A DNA stretch of 64,000 nucleotides from Nevskiaceae bacterium (GTDB taxonomy: Bacteria > Pseudomonadota > Gammaproteobacteria > Steroidobacterales > Steroidobacteraceae). Where the stretch lies: positions 1 to 64,000 of the forward strand of contig VEQP01000012.1 of the NCBI GenBank assembly GCA_018883185.1, read 5' to 3'. Numbering within the stretch: the stretch's first letter is position 1; every line of letters starts with the position of its first letter. A program made the position numbers and the translations under genes. A model generated the notes under the pieces. That model was not told the origin of the DNA. It saw only the letters and a program-made list of their open reading frames with translations, and ran no database searches. Below are positions 7,992 through 16,986 of the stretch, piece after piece.

Positions 7992-9964
7992 GCCGTGCCA
8001 CGCCGTTCCACAAGATACTGATCGCCAATCGATCGGAGATCGCCGTACGCATAGCCCGTACGGCCCGGGAACTCGGTTATCGCACGGTCGCCGTGTACTC
8101 AGACATCGATGTCGATGCAGTTCATGTTGCTGCATGCGACGAAGCCATGCACATCGGCGGCACGGCGGCGCAGCAGTCATATCTCAACATCGACAACCTG
8201 CTCGCCGCAGCGCGCCGCAGCGGCGCCGATGCAGTGCATCCCGGCTACGGATTCCTCGCAGAGAACGCCAGCTTTGCAGCCGCATGCCGCGATGCCGGGC
8301 TTGTGTTCATCGGACCGTCACCGGAAGCAATCGCAGCCATGGGTGACAAAGCACGTGCGAAGCAGCGAATGCGCGAGGTCGGCATTCCGTGCATACCAGG
8401 CTACGATGGCGACGCGCAAGACGATGCCGCGTTAGCGGCCGAGGCACAGAAAATCGGTTACCCGCTGATGATCAAGGCTTCCGCCGGCGGCGGAGGCCGA
8501 GGAATCCGCCGGGTGATTTCACCTGGCGAATTTTCCGTGGCACTGAAAAGCGCCCGCTCCGAGGCGCAGACTGCCTTCGGCGACTCCCGCATCATTCTTG
8601 AAAAGATCATTGCTGCGCCGCGTCACGTCGAAATCCAAGTGTTTGGCGATCGATACGGGCGATTGATACACCTCGGCGAGCGTGACTGTTCCGTACAGCG
8701 TCGTTACCAGAAGGTAGTGGAAGAAGCCCCCTCGCCCGCCGTCAATGCAAACTTGCGCGAAACCATGGGGCAAGCGGCACTGCGGGCAGCCGAAACGTTG
8801 CACTATGAAGGTGCCGGGACTGTGGAGTTTCTTCTCGACTCCGATCAACGTTTTTACTTCATGGAGATGAACACCCGGCTCCAGGTCGAACATACGGTAA
8901 CCGAAGAAATCACCGGGCTCGATCTAGTCGAACTTCAGTTGCGTGTCGCCGCCGGAGAGCCGCTGGGAATCGAACAAAAGGACATCCACTATACCGGGCA
9001 CGCTATACAAGTCCGAGTCTGCAGTGAGGATCCGCAGGAAAACTTCCTGCCTCAAGGCGGGCGCATGCACGCGTGGCAACCACCTCGTGGTATTCGCGTT
9101 GAACACGCACTGAAAAATGGAGTCTTGATTGCATCGAACTACGACTCCATGATTGCCAAGCTAATAGCCAAGGGTCGTCATCGGGATGACGCAAGACGGC
9201 GATTGATTCTGGCCTTGGAGGATCTCGTCGCACTGGGTCCGCCTACGAATCAGTCCTTCCTCGCCCAATGTCTGCGGCACCCGGTATTTGCGTCGGGTGC
9301 TGCGACGACTTCCTTCATAGACGACGCAATCGATGAATTGACCATTGTGCCGGAATCACAGCGCCGGTGCGCAGCCATCATTGCTGCAGTGCTGCTGGCG
9401 TCCGCGGGTGAGCGGCGCAAGACGGCCAGAGCCACCGCCGACGGGCTGCTGTCTCGGCATCCTACCCGCTGGGAGTTAGAGCTTGATGGGGCGCTGGTCG
9501 CAGCAACTTTGCATTCTCTGACTCCGCACACGACCGAGGTACGACTAGAGGGACACACGCAACGGGTAACGCTGCGCAGCATCGACGCGGACTTGTCTCG
9601 TTTCGATATCGAGGGGCATTGCTTCGATGTTCCGTATGTTTTCACTGAGGGCGAACTGCAGTTCCGTCTGTCCGGACAGGTCCACCGTGCGCACGACCGC
9701 AGCCACCACTCCGTGATGCGCGAAGAGGGGTCTCATGATGGACGCATTCATGCTTACATGGCCGGACGCGTTGTCGCAGTGCACGCTCACGCCGGCGAAA
9801 ACGTCTCTCGCGGTCAAGCTCTCGTCACTATCGAGGCAATGAAGATCGAACACACTCATATGGCCCCGACTGATGGCACGCTCGCCGCTGTTTTGGTTGA
9901 AACCAATCAGCAAGTCACGCTACGACAGGTGCTGGCTGAAGTTTCTACACAGGCTACGGCATGA
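7988..9964 (+). CDS. Acyl-CoA carboxylase alpha subunit (second biotin carboxylase/BCCP)
   Basis: This 658-residue protein has the same domain order as the alpha subunit at 1803. It contains ANRSEIAVRI at the N-terminus, ATP-grasp KASAGGGGRG, ERDCSVQRRYQKVVEEAPSP, EMNTRLQVEHTVTEE and a C-terminal BCCP domain. The biotin site reads EAMKIEH instead of the usual AMKM, and the target Lys is kept. Segments such as GHAIQVRV and LGPPTNQSFLAQCLRHPVF resemble geranyl-CoA carboxylase alpha subunits (AtuF) more than LiuD, as I remember them. It should form a hetero-oligomer with the product of the preceding gene, to which it is coupled by ATGA. The exact acyl-CoA substrate is not decided by the sequence. 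Confidence 0.9.
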   Translation: MSRATPFHKILIANRSEIAVRIARTARELGYRTVAVYSDIDVDAVHVAACDEAMHIGGTAAQQSYLNIDNLLAAARRSGADAVHPGYGFLAENASFAAACRDAGLVFIGPSPEAIAAMGDKARAKQRMREVGIPCIPGYDGDAQDDAALAAEAQKIGYPLMIKASAGGGGRGIRRVISPGEFSVALKSARSEAQTAFGDSRIILEKIIAAPRHVEIQVFGDRYGRLIHLGERDCSVQRRYQKVVEEAPSPAVNANLRETMGQAALRAAETLHYEGAGTVEFLLDSDQRFYFMEMNTRLQVEHTVTEEITGLDLVELQLRVAAGEPLGIEQKDIHYTGHAIQVRVCSEDPQENFLPQGGRMHAWQPPRGIRVEHALKNGVLIASNYDSMIAKLIAKGRHRDDARRRLILALEDLVALGPPTNQSFLAQCLRHPVFASGAATTSFIDDAIDELTIVPESQRRCAAIIAAVLLASAGERRKTARATADGLLSRHPTRWELELDGALVAATLHSLTPHTTEVRLEGHTQRVTLRSIDADLSRFDIEGHCFDVPYVFTEGELQFRLSGQVHRAHDRSHHSVMREEGSHDGRIHAYMAGRVVAVHAHAGENVSRGQALVTIEAMKIEHTHMAPTDGTLAAVLVETNQQVTLRQVLAEVSTQATA

Positions 9965-10788
9965 GCAGTGCGTCCGACGAATCGCGAAGTATGAGCCAAC
10001 TCTGCGAAGATCTCCGCGCCGAATGCCAGGAGCTCGACGAGTTGCTTAGCGCTAGCAAAGATGAGTCGATCTGGAATTTAGTCACTCGCTTCCACAACTG
10101 GAGCGTGTGGGACGAAATCGCGCACCTCCATTTGTTCGACGGATTGTCAGTTCTAGCGGTCGCCGATCGGCATGACTTCATGGCGGAGCGCGGGCGTATT
10201 GAGACTCGCCTCGCAGCAGGAGCCGAGATAAGCGTTATCGCTCGTGAGCGCTTCGCAAGTCTGGCAGGCGCTGCGATCGCGCCGTTCTGGCGGTCAGGAT
10301 GGCAGGCTCAGGCAGACGCGTTGGCGAAGATGGACCCGCGAGCCCGATTACCATGGTTCGGACCGGACATGAGCGCGCGCTCCTTTGCCACGGCTCGACT
10401 GATGGAGACTTGGGCGCACGGACAAGACATCTGGGACGCACTCGACCGGCGCAGACCACCGAGCTCGCGGCTCAGCCATGTTGCGCAACTTGGCGTATTG
10501 ACCTTCGGCTGGTCCTTTCTCAATCGCGGACTGGATCCTCCGGGCCTGCCGCCGTACGTGCAACTCGAGGGTCCCAACGCTGAACAGTGGCACTGGGGCG
10601 AGGCGTCGGATCGCAATACCATTCGCGGCTCGGCACTCGACTTTTGTCTTGTCGTGACACAGCGCCGTCACGTCAAGGACACTCATCTCGAAGTGCGTGG
10701 CGATACGGCCAAAGCGTGGATGCTCATCGCCCAGTGCTTCGCCGGACCTGCGGCCGCGGGACCTCCCGCAGGATCATTTCCGCGGTGA
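9961..10788 (+). CDS. TIGR03084-family DinB-fold putative metal-binding protein
   Basis: This 275-residue protein is related to the mycothiol-dependent maleylpyruvate isomerase N-terminal/DinB superfamily, a four-helix bundle that usually binds a metal through three His. The segment HNWSVWDEIAHLHLFDG and the later ETWAHGQDIWDAL match the two most conserved blocks of TIGR03084 and contain the candidate His ligands. Its biochemical role is unknown. It overlaps the carboxylase alpha subunit stop (ATGA) and the next gene (GTGA), so it is made together with the carboxylase. A thiol-dependent isomerase or hydrolase step on the acyl-CoA is possible but unproven. Confidence 0.8.
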   Translation: MSSASDESRSMSQLCEDLRAECQELDELLSASKDESIWNLVTRFHNWSVWDEIAHLHLFDGLSVLAVADRHDFMAERGRIETRLAAGAEISVIARERFASLAGAAIAPFWRSGWQAQADALAKMDPRARLPWFGPDMSARSFATARLMETWAHGQDIWDALDRRRPPSSRLSHVAQLGVLTFGWSFLNRGLDPPGLPPYVQLEGPNAEQWHWGEASDRNTIRGSALDFCLVVTQRRHVKDTHLEVRGDTAKAWMLIAQCFAGPAAAGPPAGSFPR

Positions 10789-11672
10789 ATGGCGGGGGTC
10801 GACCGCTTGACGACTCGCTACGCGAGGTGATCGAGGCGCGACTGCGCGGATTGCGCGAACCACTCGGCGAGTATTCACCCTCGGAATGGAGCTTCGACAA
10901 CCTTTATCTTTTTCGCCGCGCACGCAACTGGTGCTTCGCGGATACACCGCTTCCCCACCTGCGCGGTCGCGGGTATGACGGTAGCCTGCAGTTGATTGCG
11001 CTTTGCGAACTCGGACAGGCCGACAAAGAAGCGCTGCGAGATCTTCAAGGCGAGGACAGTTGGTTTTGTCCGATCCCAGAGTCGTCGTTGGAGCGACTCG
11101 ATCCGACCGCCTTCGAATGGCATACGATGCGCGACGACGCCGACTACCTCTACCAGGCAGCCTCGTTTCGAGAGTACGCGGGAGTTGGACTTGGCAGTAA
11201 GCGTGCTGCCGTCGAGCGGCTACGCAATCGATTCAGCTTGCAGGTTCGCAATCTCGATGGGTCTGCACGAGACATGGCCATGGATGTGCTCGAAGGGTGG
11301 TGTCGTGACAAGGGCTCTCAAGCCGATGGCGCCGACGCAATGGAGTGCCGGGAGGCGCTGAACCTACTAGGGCAGCCGGCAGCGAACCAAAGTTTTTTTG
11401 GCTACCTGCACATTGCCGACGACTCACCCGCAGGGTTTGTGCTGTGCGAACAAATCAATCCGGCAGTGGTGGTTGTCAGATTTTCCAAGGGATTGCAGAG
11501 ATTCGACGGCATTTTTCCGCTGATGTACCAGCACCTTGCACGACAGACTGATCGCGTCGTACGGTGGATCAACTTCGAGCAGGACCTTGGTCGCGGGAAT
11601 TTTCGCCGTTCCAAACTTTCGTTTCATCCTGCACGACTTTTGTACAAATACCGGGTGCGCGTCAGATCGTGA
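10785..11672 (+). CDS. DUF2156 (phosphatidylglycerol lysyltransferase C-terminal-like) protein
   Basis: The protein is about 295 residues long. Motifs SFDNLYLFR, DADYLYQ, the GLGSKRAAVERLRNRF block and the C-terminal INFEQDLGRGNFRRSKLSF are those of PF09924, the GNAT-like domain seen in MprF and in stand-alone DUF2156 proteins. There are no membrane helices, so it is not an MprF flippase; a tRNA-dependent or CoA-dependent acyl transfer is conceivable. The ORF track starts at 10587 inside the previous gene. The GTG at 10785 gives a GTGA overlap like all other joints of this operon and is preferred. Finding it in a carboxylase operon is unusual, and its substrate is unknown. Confidence 0.78.
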   Translation: MNGGGRPLDDSLREVIEARLRGLREPLGEYSPSEWSFDNLYLFRRARNWCFADTPLPHLRGRGYDGSLQLIALCELGQADKEALRDLQGEDSWFCPIPESSLERLDPTAFEWHTMRDDADYLYQAASFREYAGVGLGSKRAAVERLRNRFSLQVRNLDGSARDMAMDVLEGWCRDKGSQADGADAMECREALNLLGQPAANQSFFGYLHIADDSPAGFVLCEQINPAVVVVRFSKGLQRFDGIFPLMYQHLARQTDRVVRWINFEQDLGRGNFRRSKLSFHPARLLYKYRVRVRS

Positions 11673-11711
11673 CGAGCCGAGTAGTAATCGATCGCTAGCA
11701 GGTGTCACAGA

Positions 11712-12644
11712 ATGCGTAAGTCATGGTTAGTGGGCTTCGAGTTCAGGGTTCTTGCGTTATTAGTTGTGAGCTTTTCGATGGCGGGCGCTGCGGTCGGCAG
11801 CGGCACCGAAGCCGCACCCGTACCGCGCATAATCAAGACGGGTGATATCGACACCTACGTCCTCGACTATGCGCCGTCGGCGCCCGGAAAACCGATCCTG
11901 CTGTTGCACGGCGGCTTCGGCTCGACCCGTCTTTGGGAAGGCGTGGCAAAGGAGTTGTCGCCCTGTCATCGTGTGATCGTTCCCGACATGCGGGGCCGCG
12001 GTCGCACTGCGCTCGGCGAGCAGAGTCTGTCGCCGAAGCAACTCGCAAACGATACGTTCTTGCTGCTTGACGCGCTGGGCATATCTGCCGTCCATGCGAT
12101 CGGTCATAGCGCCGGATCCATCGCACTGCTGCAGATGCTGCAGCAGCATCCTGATCGCATCCTGACGGCCAGCTTGGTCGGTTCACCGGCGATGGTTATC
12201 GGTGAAACCTCCGGGCCTATGGCAGACCTGACCGCCGACTTGAACCGGCTAGCGGCTGGGCAGGATGCCATCGACCCCACGCTTAATCAATTTCGCGAGC
12301 AGTGGAAGCGCCTGTCTCCAGAGCCACATCGATTCACCGAACTAGCCTCCCGCCTGACGGAGCGCCAGTCCTTCGAGATCGATCCGGCTGACTCAGCCGG
12401 CAAGCGGCCGGTCATGGTGATACGCGCGGGGAAAGACCCGTTGATCCCACCTTCAGGTTTCGACCGCCTCGCGCAACGCGTGCGCGCGGATCGTGTCGAA
12501 GACTTTCCAGATGGTACGCATCAACTGCCCCGCCAACATGCCTCGGGTCTTGCTGCGGCGATCACTACTTTCATCGAGCAGTCGGAAGCCCAACTAAAAT
12601 CAGACGATCGAAGCTTGTCTTCTCTGCCACCGCAATGCCGGTAG
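11712..12644 (+). CDS. Exported alpha/beta hydrolase
   Basis: This 310-residue protein begins with a cleavable signal peptide (hydrophobic core VLALLVVSFSMAGAA). It has a classical alpha/beta-hydrolase fold with an oxyanion segment LLLHGGFGSTRLW, the nucleophile elbow GHSAGS and a late catalytic His in DGTHQLP. An Asp before GFDRL (AGKDPLIPP) fits the acid. It probably cleaves an ester or lactone in the periplasm before uptake. It lies 39 bases after the DUF2156 gene with an AGGTG ribosome-binding site, so it may still belong to the TetR operon. Its 3' end overlaps the convergent MFS gene by 45 bases. Confidence 0.82.
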   Translation: MRKSWLVGFEFRVLALLVVSFSMAGAAVGSGTEAAPVPRIIKTGDIDTYVLDYAPSAPGKPILLLHGGFGSTRLWEGVAKELSPCHRVIVPDMRGRGRTALGEQSLSPKQLANDTFLLLDALGISAVHAIGHSAGSIALLQMLQQHPDRILTASLVGSPAMVIGETSGPMADLTADLNRLAAGQDAIDPTLNQFREQWKRLSPEPHRFTELASRLTERQSFEIDPADSAGKRPVMVIRAGKDPLIPPSGFDRLAQRVRADRVEDFPDGTHQLPRQHASGLAAAITTFIEQSEAQLKSDDRSLSSLPPQCR

Positions 12645-13784
12645 CACGCAAATCAGCGCGAGACACAACGAGACCATGCAGGAAAATAATATGCGGCTGT
12701 AGTCGTTTGCCTCGCCGAGCAACCGCGCTGCCATGGCTGGCCCGATGGCGACACCGCACATCTGCGCTACCGTCGCATACACAACCAGCCTGCCCCGGGA
12801 ATCGAAACTGGAGATTGCCGACAAGAGATATGGGTGGGTGTGATTCCAGAAAAACGCGAAGATGAACGCGCTTACCGCGAAAGCGAGCACACCAACAGAC
12901 CCGGCAAGTAATTGCAGCGATCCGATCGTCGCCAACAAGCCGATCGAAATCGGCCATACGCGACCAAAACGGTCGCCGGATACCACGACCAGTAATCCGC
13001 CGAAGATGCCAAACAACTGCGAAGTGGCTAACACCGTCGAGATCGACGCCTGCGGCACACCGCCCGCTGCAGCGATCAAGGAAAAGTATGCCCAAGCCCC
13101 CATCATGCCAACGAAGTAAAAGCCTAGCGTCAACACAGTAATCGGCTGCAGCGCTCGGGGTAGGATGGTGGGCGCCTGCGAAATGCCCAAACCTGCTTGC
13201 ACGTCACGATCGCCGCCACTGGCTGGAACTGCCGTCGTAAAAACGAGTCCGAGCACGGCGAACGAGGCGTAAAACGACAAGCCGCCAGCCAATCCGAAGC
13301 GCTCGAAAAGCCAGGGCAGGATACTGAAGGCAAGCGCGCCGTACGTCAGAAGCGTCGTCAGCAACCACCCGAAGTTACGTTCGCGTTTAGTCGTCAACCC
13401 CACCATCGCATAAGCGATGGGCACGACCATGCCGGGGGCCATGCCACAAATGAAACGTACCGCCACGAGCGCATTGAAGTCGCTGATCCAGATCGTCAAC
13501 AGGTTGCCCAAGACGAGTATCGTCAACGCCGCACGCACCATGCTACGCCAAGCGACTCGGTGAACCAGGAATAGCAGACTGATCGCGGCCACCGCCTTGC
13601 CAAGGCTCTCCGCCGCTTGTACGTATCCCGCTTCAGCAGGCGTCAGATGCGCCCACTTCACGAGCGCCTCAACGAAAACAGGTGCCGTGATGAACGCCTG
13701 CGGCGCACTCAGATGGATGATGAGTGCTGCGATAAGGAATCTCAGCGTATCGGGCCCGTCACGCATCGGCGCGGTAACACTCAC
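12600..13784 (-). CDS. MFS transporter
   Basis: This 394-residue major facilitator protein has about twelve hydrophobic segments, with the cytoplasmic loop TTKRERNFGW and a second-half motif SGDRFGRVWP that resembles motif A. It is the last gene of the operon aminotransferase-arylsulfotransferase-MFS, starting with GTG inside the arylsulfotransferase stop (GTGA). It likely imports the substrate of this module or exports a product. No substrate can be read from the sequence. Two other MFS genes in the window (24183 and 31731) belong to different subfamilies. Confidence 0.85.
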   Translation of the reverse strand: MSVTAPMRDGPDTLRFLIAALIIHLSAPQAFITAPVFVEALVKWAHLTPAEAGYVQAAESLGKAVAAISLLFLVHRVAWRSMVRAALTILVLGNLLTIWISDFNALVAVRFICGMAPGMVVPIAYAMVGLTTKRERNFGWLLTTLLTYGALAFSILPWLFERFGLAGGLSFYASFAVLGLVFTTAVPASGGDRDVQAGLGISQAPTILPRALQPITVLTLGFYFVGMMGAWAYFSLIAAAGGVPQASISTVLATSQLFGIFGGLLVVVSGDRFGRVWPISIGLLATIGSLQLLAGSVGVLAFAVSAFIFAFFWNHTHPYLLSAISSFDSRGRLVVYATVAQMCGVAIGPAMAARLLGEANDYSRILFSCMVSLCLALICVLPALRWQRRQASIV

Positions 13785-15553
13785 GGCAACGATCTGATCT
13801 TGGGTGCACGACCCGGCGGGTAAAGCGAAGAGATGCGTAGACCGCCGAAGAGTTCGTAGGCGATCAGTTCATTCGGGTCTTCGACGATCACTTCGAACAG
13901 CACTTCCTTGGTGGCGTGATCGTACTCGCGAATTCTTCCGTAACTCGGAACCTCACTGACATACTTCTGCGCAGTAAATTCGTCCACGCTGAGCCCCATT
14001 TCGCGATCGGCGCAGATAGCGTCGATGATAAGGATATTACCGGTCTTGGGCAGTTGCCGAGCGTCACTCATCGCCCAAGAGAAACAGGAGTCCGCTACTG
14101 GTCCCTCATGTGACGCCCAGAGTTGACGGACCGTCATCGTTTTCTCGTCGACTTTGTACTCGACGCCGCGACTGAACGACTTTTCAGGTGCCATCCAAGG
14201 CTCCGGAGGACGGGCGCGCAGAAATCCGTTGTCATACACCACGATAGAGCCGGAGGTCGAAATGTGCGGATTGTGTTGGTGCGACGGCCAACGGAACGGC
14301 TCTCCGACGGGACGCAACACCTTGCTCTCAAGTTTGCCCCAACCCCCCGGCCGCCCTAGGATCCACTTCACTTGGCTGCTCTTACGATCGATCTTAAGGA
14401 TGGCTTCCTGATGGCGGAAGGACACCAGCACCGAATCGTCGGTGGGGTCGTAGGTCACGCCGTTGCCGTGGGTCCAGTCGGCATGATCGGGAAATCCTCG
14501 CGTCGGCCAGTAAGCGTTGGTCGCCTCGTAACCGATACGAAACGGGTCAAGATGATCCCAAGCACTCCAGCGCCAGAGCACCTTGCCAGTTTTGCGGTCG
14601 ATTTCGACGATATCATCGCCCATCACCATCCGGTCGCGTCGCTTGGAGAGATCGAACGCATCGTCGTAGTAGCCCTTCACCATGCGCGCGTTGGCGGTCA
14701 GTGCGAGGAAGTTGCCATTCGGCATCTCGTGGGGCTGGTGATGCAGCGTTTCGACTTCGATGCCCACGCCAGCACTCGAGGTGATCTCGGGGTTTCGGGC
14801 TGCATACCATTGGTTCACGATGTTGCCGAAAAGATCGACCTCGAGAGTTCGATTATCCGCTCGATGGAACAAGATGTTGCCATCTTCGAACTGGTCGACG
14901 CCGGCGATGCGCGAGTCCGACTCGTAGCGCCACACGATACGACCGTGGTCGTCGACGATGACGAGCGCGCCCCACTGTCGCATGAAGTTGAACTGACCGG
15001 CGCTGCGATACGGCGGACGAATCGGCACAGCGCGCCGCAGCACGAACAGCGTGTACCCCGGCTCGGTGCGTTGCGGAGATATCTTCGTAACGCGGATCCG
15101 CGGATTATCTCCGGTGGCGCTGACCATAGGCTGAGGCACGAACACGAGCTTGTTCGGGAAGCGGGTAATTTCTCCAGCGGAATTGCGCACCGACACGAAT
15201 ACCTCGTGACGTACGTCGGCTTCAAGGCCGATCAGCGGAATGCCTTTGCTAGGGTCCCACGAGGAGTCGAACTCCATTTCCCAGCGCCGCGAGCGATCGT
15301 TGATGCTGACGATGGTCGTCACAGGCTGATCGACGGTGAAACGCAGCATTCCAACCATCGGCGCGCGCAGATTGGAGTTCGGCCCGAGTGTCGGTCGCTT
15401 AGTGAAGGTCGGCGGAGCTGCCTCGAGACTTGCGACCGACAACAACAGCCCGAGAGTCATGACCGCTGAGGTCACCCACTTGCAGTACTTCGGCAACTTC
15501 ATTTCGCATCTCCAATTCCGCATTGGTGTTGATTCCGTTACAAAAACCTTCAT
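13781..15553 (-). CDS. Arylsulfotransferase (ASST)-family exported protein
   Basis: This protein of up to 590 residues belongs to PF05935, the periplasmic six-bladed beta-propeller aryl-sulfate sulfotransferases that transfer sulfate between phenols through a sulfohistidine. The family's active-site clusters appear to be kept: HQPHEMPNGN, DWTHGNGVTY with SFRHQ after it, and PSHQHNPHIS followed by a YDNG strand. A signal peptide (VTSAVMTLGLLLSVASLEA) directs it to the periplasm. The ATG at 15553 overlaps the aminotransferase stop (ATGA). An internal ATG at 15502 has its own GGAG site and gives a shorter, more typical signal peptide. Its position beside an aminotransferase and MFS gene suggests a catabolic or detoxifying role. 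Confidence 0.85.
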   Translation of the reverse strand: MKVFVTESTPMRNWRCEMKLPKYCKWVTSAVMTLGLLLSVASLEAAPPTFTKRPTLGPNSNLRAPMVGMLRFTVDQPVTTIVSINDRSRRWEMEFDSSWDPSKGIPLIGLEADVRHEVFVSVRNSAGEITRFPNKLVFVPQPMVSATGDNPRIRVTKISPQRTEPGYTLFVLRRAVPIRPPYRSAGQFNFMRQWGALVIVDDHGRIVWRYESDSRIAGVDQFEDGNILFHRADNRTLEVDLFGNIVNQWYAARNPEITSSAGVGIEVETLHHQPHEMPNGNFLALTANARMVKGYYDDAFDLSKRRDRMVMGDDIVEIDRKTGKVLWRWSAWDHLDPFRIGYEATNAYWPTRGFPDHADWTHGNGVTYDPTDDSVLVSFRHQEAILKIDRKSSQVKWILGRPGGWGKLESKVLRPVGEPFRWPSHQHNPHISTSGSIVVYDNGFLRARPPEPWMAPEKSFSRGVEYKVDEKTMTVRQLWASHEGPVADSCFSWAMSDARQLPKTGNILIIDAICADREMGLSVDEFTAQKYVSEVPSYGRIREYDHATKEVLFEVIVEDPNELIAYELFGGLRISSLYPPGRAPKIRSLP

Positions 15554-16881
15554 AACGCTCCGAGGGCAACGTCGATTCGCCGCAATGCATCGTCCAACTC
15601 GGCGTCACTCAGCACCGTCGAAACGAAGTATCGGTCGCCCCGGCCGGGATAGAGTCCTTCCTGGATGAGCAGTTGGCGAAAACGACGTGCTTTCGACAAG
15701 TCGGCATGCCTCGCGAGCTCGCTCGGCGCATGGGCAACGCTCAACTCGGTGAAGTGGACGCAGAACACGCCGCGCACGCCCTGCACGAGCACGGGGTGCC
15801 CGTGTCTGCGCGCGATGTCATAGATACCCTCCATCAACGCCGACTGCTTGGCGTCGATGCGCCGAAATGCTGCCCCGTCGTCGCGCTCGAGCATGGTCAG
15901 CGTCGCGACCGCCGCCGCCATACTGGCAGGCGCGGCATTGAACGTACCTGCGTTGACAACTCGATTGGTCCGCAGCAACTCGAGCACATCTCGACGACCT
16001 GCGACGGCCGCAAGCGCCATTCCTCCCGCCAGTGCCTTGCCGAAGGTGGAAAGATCGGGCGTTACGCCGAAATGCTGCTGCGCACCACCCAAGCCCATAC
16101 GAAAACCAGTGATCACCTCGTCAATGCACAGGAGTACGCCATGGCGCGTGCACAACTCCCGAACGCGTTCAAGGTAGCCGGGGCGAGGCAGGCAACACCC
16201 GCCATTGGTCATCGCCGCCTCCATGATCACCAGAGCGATCCGCTCGCCGTGCTGATTTAGCAGAGTTTCCAAACGCTCGATGTCGTTCCAAGGAATCTTG
16301 TACGACTCTGCAAAAGCCGAAGCCGATCGACCCTCGGTGTGCATCGGGTCTTCGGTGCTCTCGATGGCGTAGGGTACGGCTCCGAGATCAGGGTTGCTTC
16401 GGCCGCCGAGCACGTTATCGATCCAACCGTGATAATTACCATCAAAACGCACGAAGTGCGTACGCCCGGTGAATGCTCGCGCCAAACGAATCACCAGTTG
16501 CACCGCTTCGGAGCCGCTGGTCAGAAACCTGACCTGCTCGGCGCAAGGAACATGTTCGACGATCTTCTCGGCGAGATAGACCTCGTTCGGGGTCTGTAGC
16601 ATTCCCGCGGCGATATTAAAAATCTGATCTAGTTGTGTGTGCACGGCGGCGAGGTACTCGCGGTTCCCATGGCCCCAGATGTTGGGCCCCATGCCAAGCG
16701 CAAAATCGAGCAACTCGCGCCCGTCGACATCCCACATTCGCTGTCCTTCGCCGCGCACCACGAACACCGGTGGCTCCTCGGCCGCGCGCAGATTGCTCTG
16801 TCGACCAGGCATGACCCGTCTGGCGCGCTCGGCGAGTTCACGAGTCTTCGAACCCACCAACCAATCGTCCATTTGGGACAT
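15550..16881 (-). CDS. Class III PLP aminotransferase, glutamate-1-semialdehyde-aminomutase-like
   Basis: This roughly 443-residue protein belongs to aminotransferase class III. It contains SGSEAVQLVIRLARA, NYHGWIDN, the PLP-contacting Asp in CIDEVITGFRMG and the Schiff-base Lys in TFGKALAGGMALAAVAGR. The N-terminal motif MPGRQSNLRAAEEPPVF is typical of the branch close to glutamate-1-semialdehyde aminomutases that acts on varied amino acids. The track starts at 17016, but ATG 16881 is preceded by GGGGGAGGTGA, an excellent ribosome-binding site. It is the first gene of an operon with ASST and MFS genes. It is clearly paralogous to the aminotransferase at 27235, and the substrate is unknown. 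Confidence 0.88.
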   Translation of the reverse strand: MSQMDDWLVGSKTRELAERARRVMPGRQSNLRAAEEPPVFVVRGEGQRMWDVDGRELLDFALGMGPNIWGHGNREYLAAVHTQLDQIFNIAAGMLQTPNEVYLAEKIVEHVPCAEQVRFLTSGSEAVQLVIRLARAFTGRTHFVRFDGNYHGWIDNVLGGRSNPDLGAVPYAIESTEDPMHTEGRSASAFAESYKIPWNDIERLETLLNQHGERIALVIMEAAMTNGGCCLPRPGYLERVRELCTRHGVLLCIDEVITGFRMGLGGAQQHFGVTPDLSTFGKALAGGMALAAVAGRRDVLELLRTNRVVNAGTFNAAPASMAAAVATLTMLERDDGAAFRRIDAKQSALMEGIYDIARRHGHPVLVQGVRGVFCVHFTELSVAHAPSELARHADLSKARRFRQLLIQEGLYPGRGDRYFVSTVLSDAELDDALRRIDVALGAL

Positions 16882-16986
16882 CTTCGTCACCTCCCCCATC
16901 TTTTGATGCGTCCCGAATGTAGAGCCTGCTGTGATCCCGGGAGGCATCCAACACGGTGGAACTTTTTCGTTTCCCGGCAAAGTGCT

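Noticed and set aside
14372-15469. 365-residue plus-strand ORF
   Set aside because: Antisense to the arylsulfotransferase gene, His/Val/Asp-rich, no recognisable fold.
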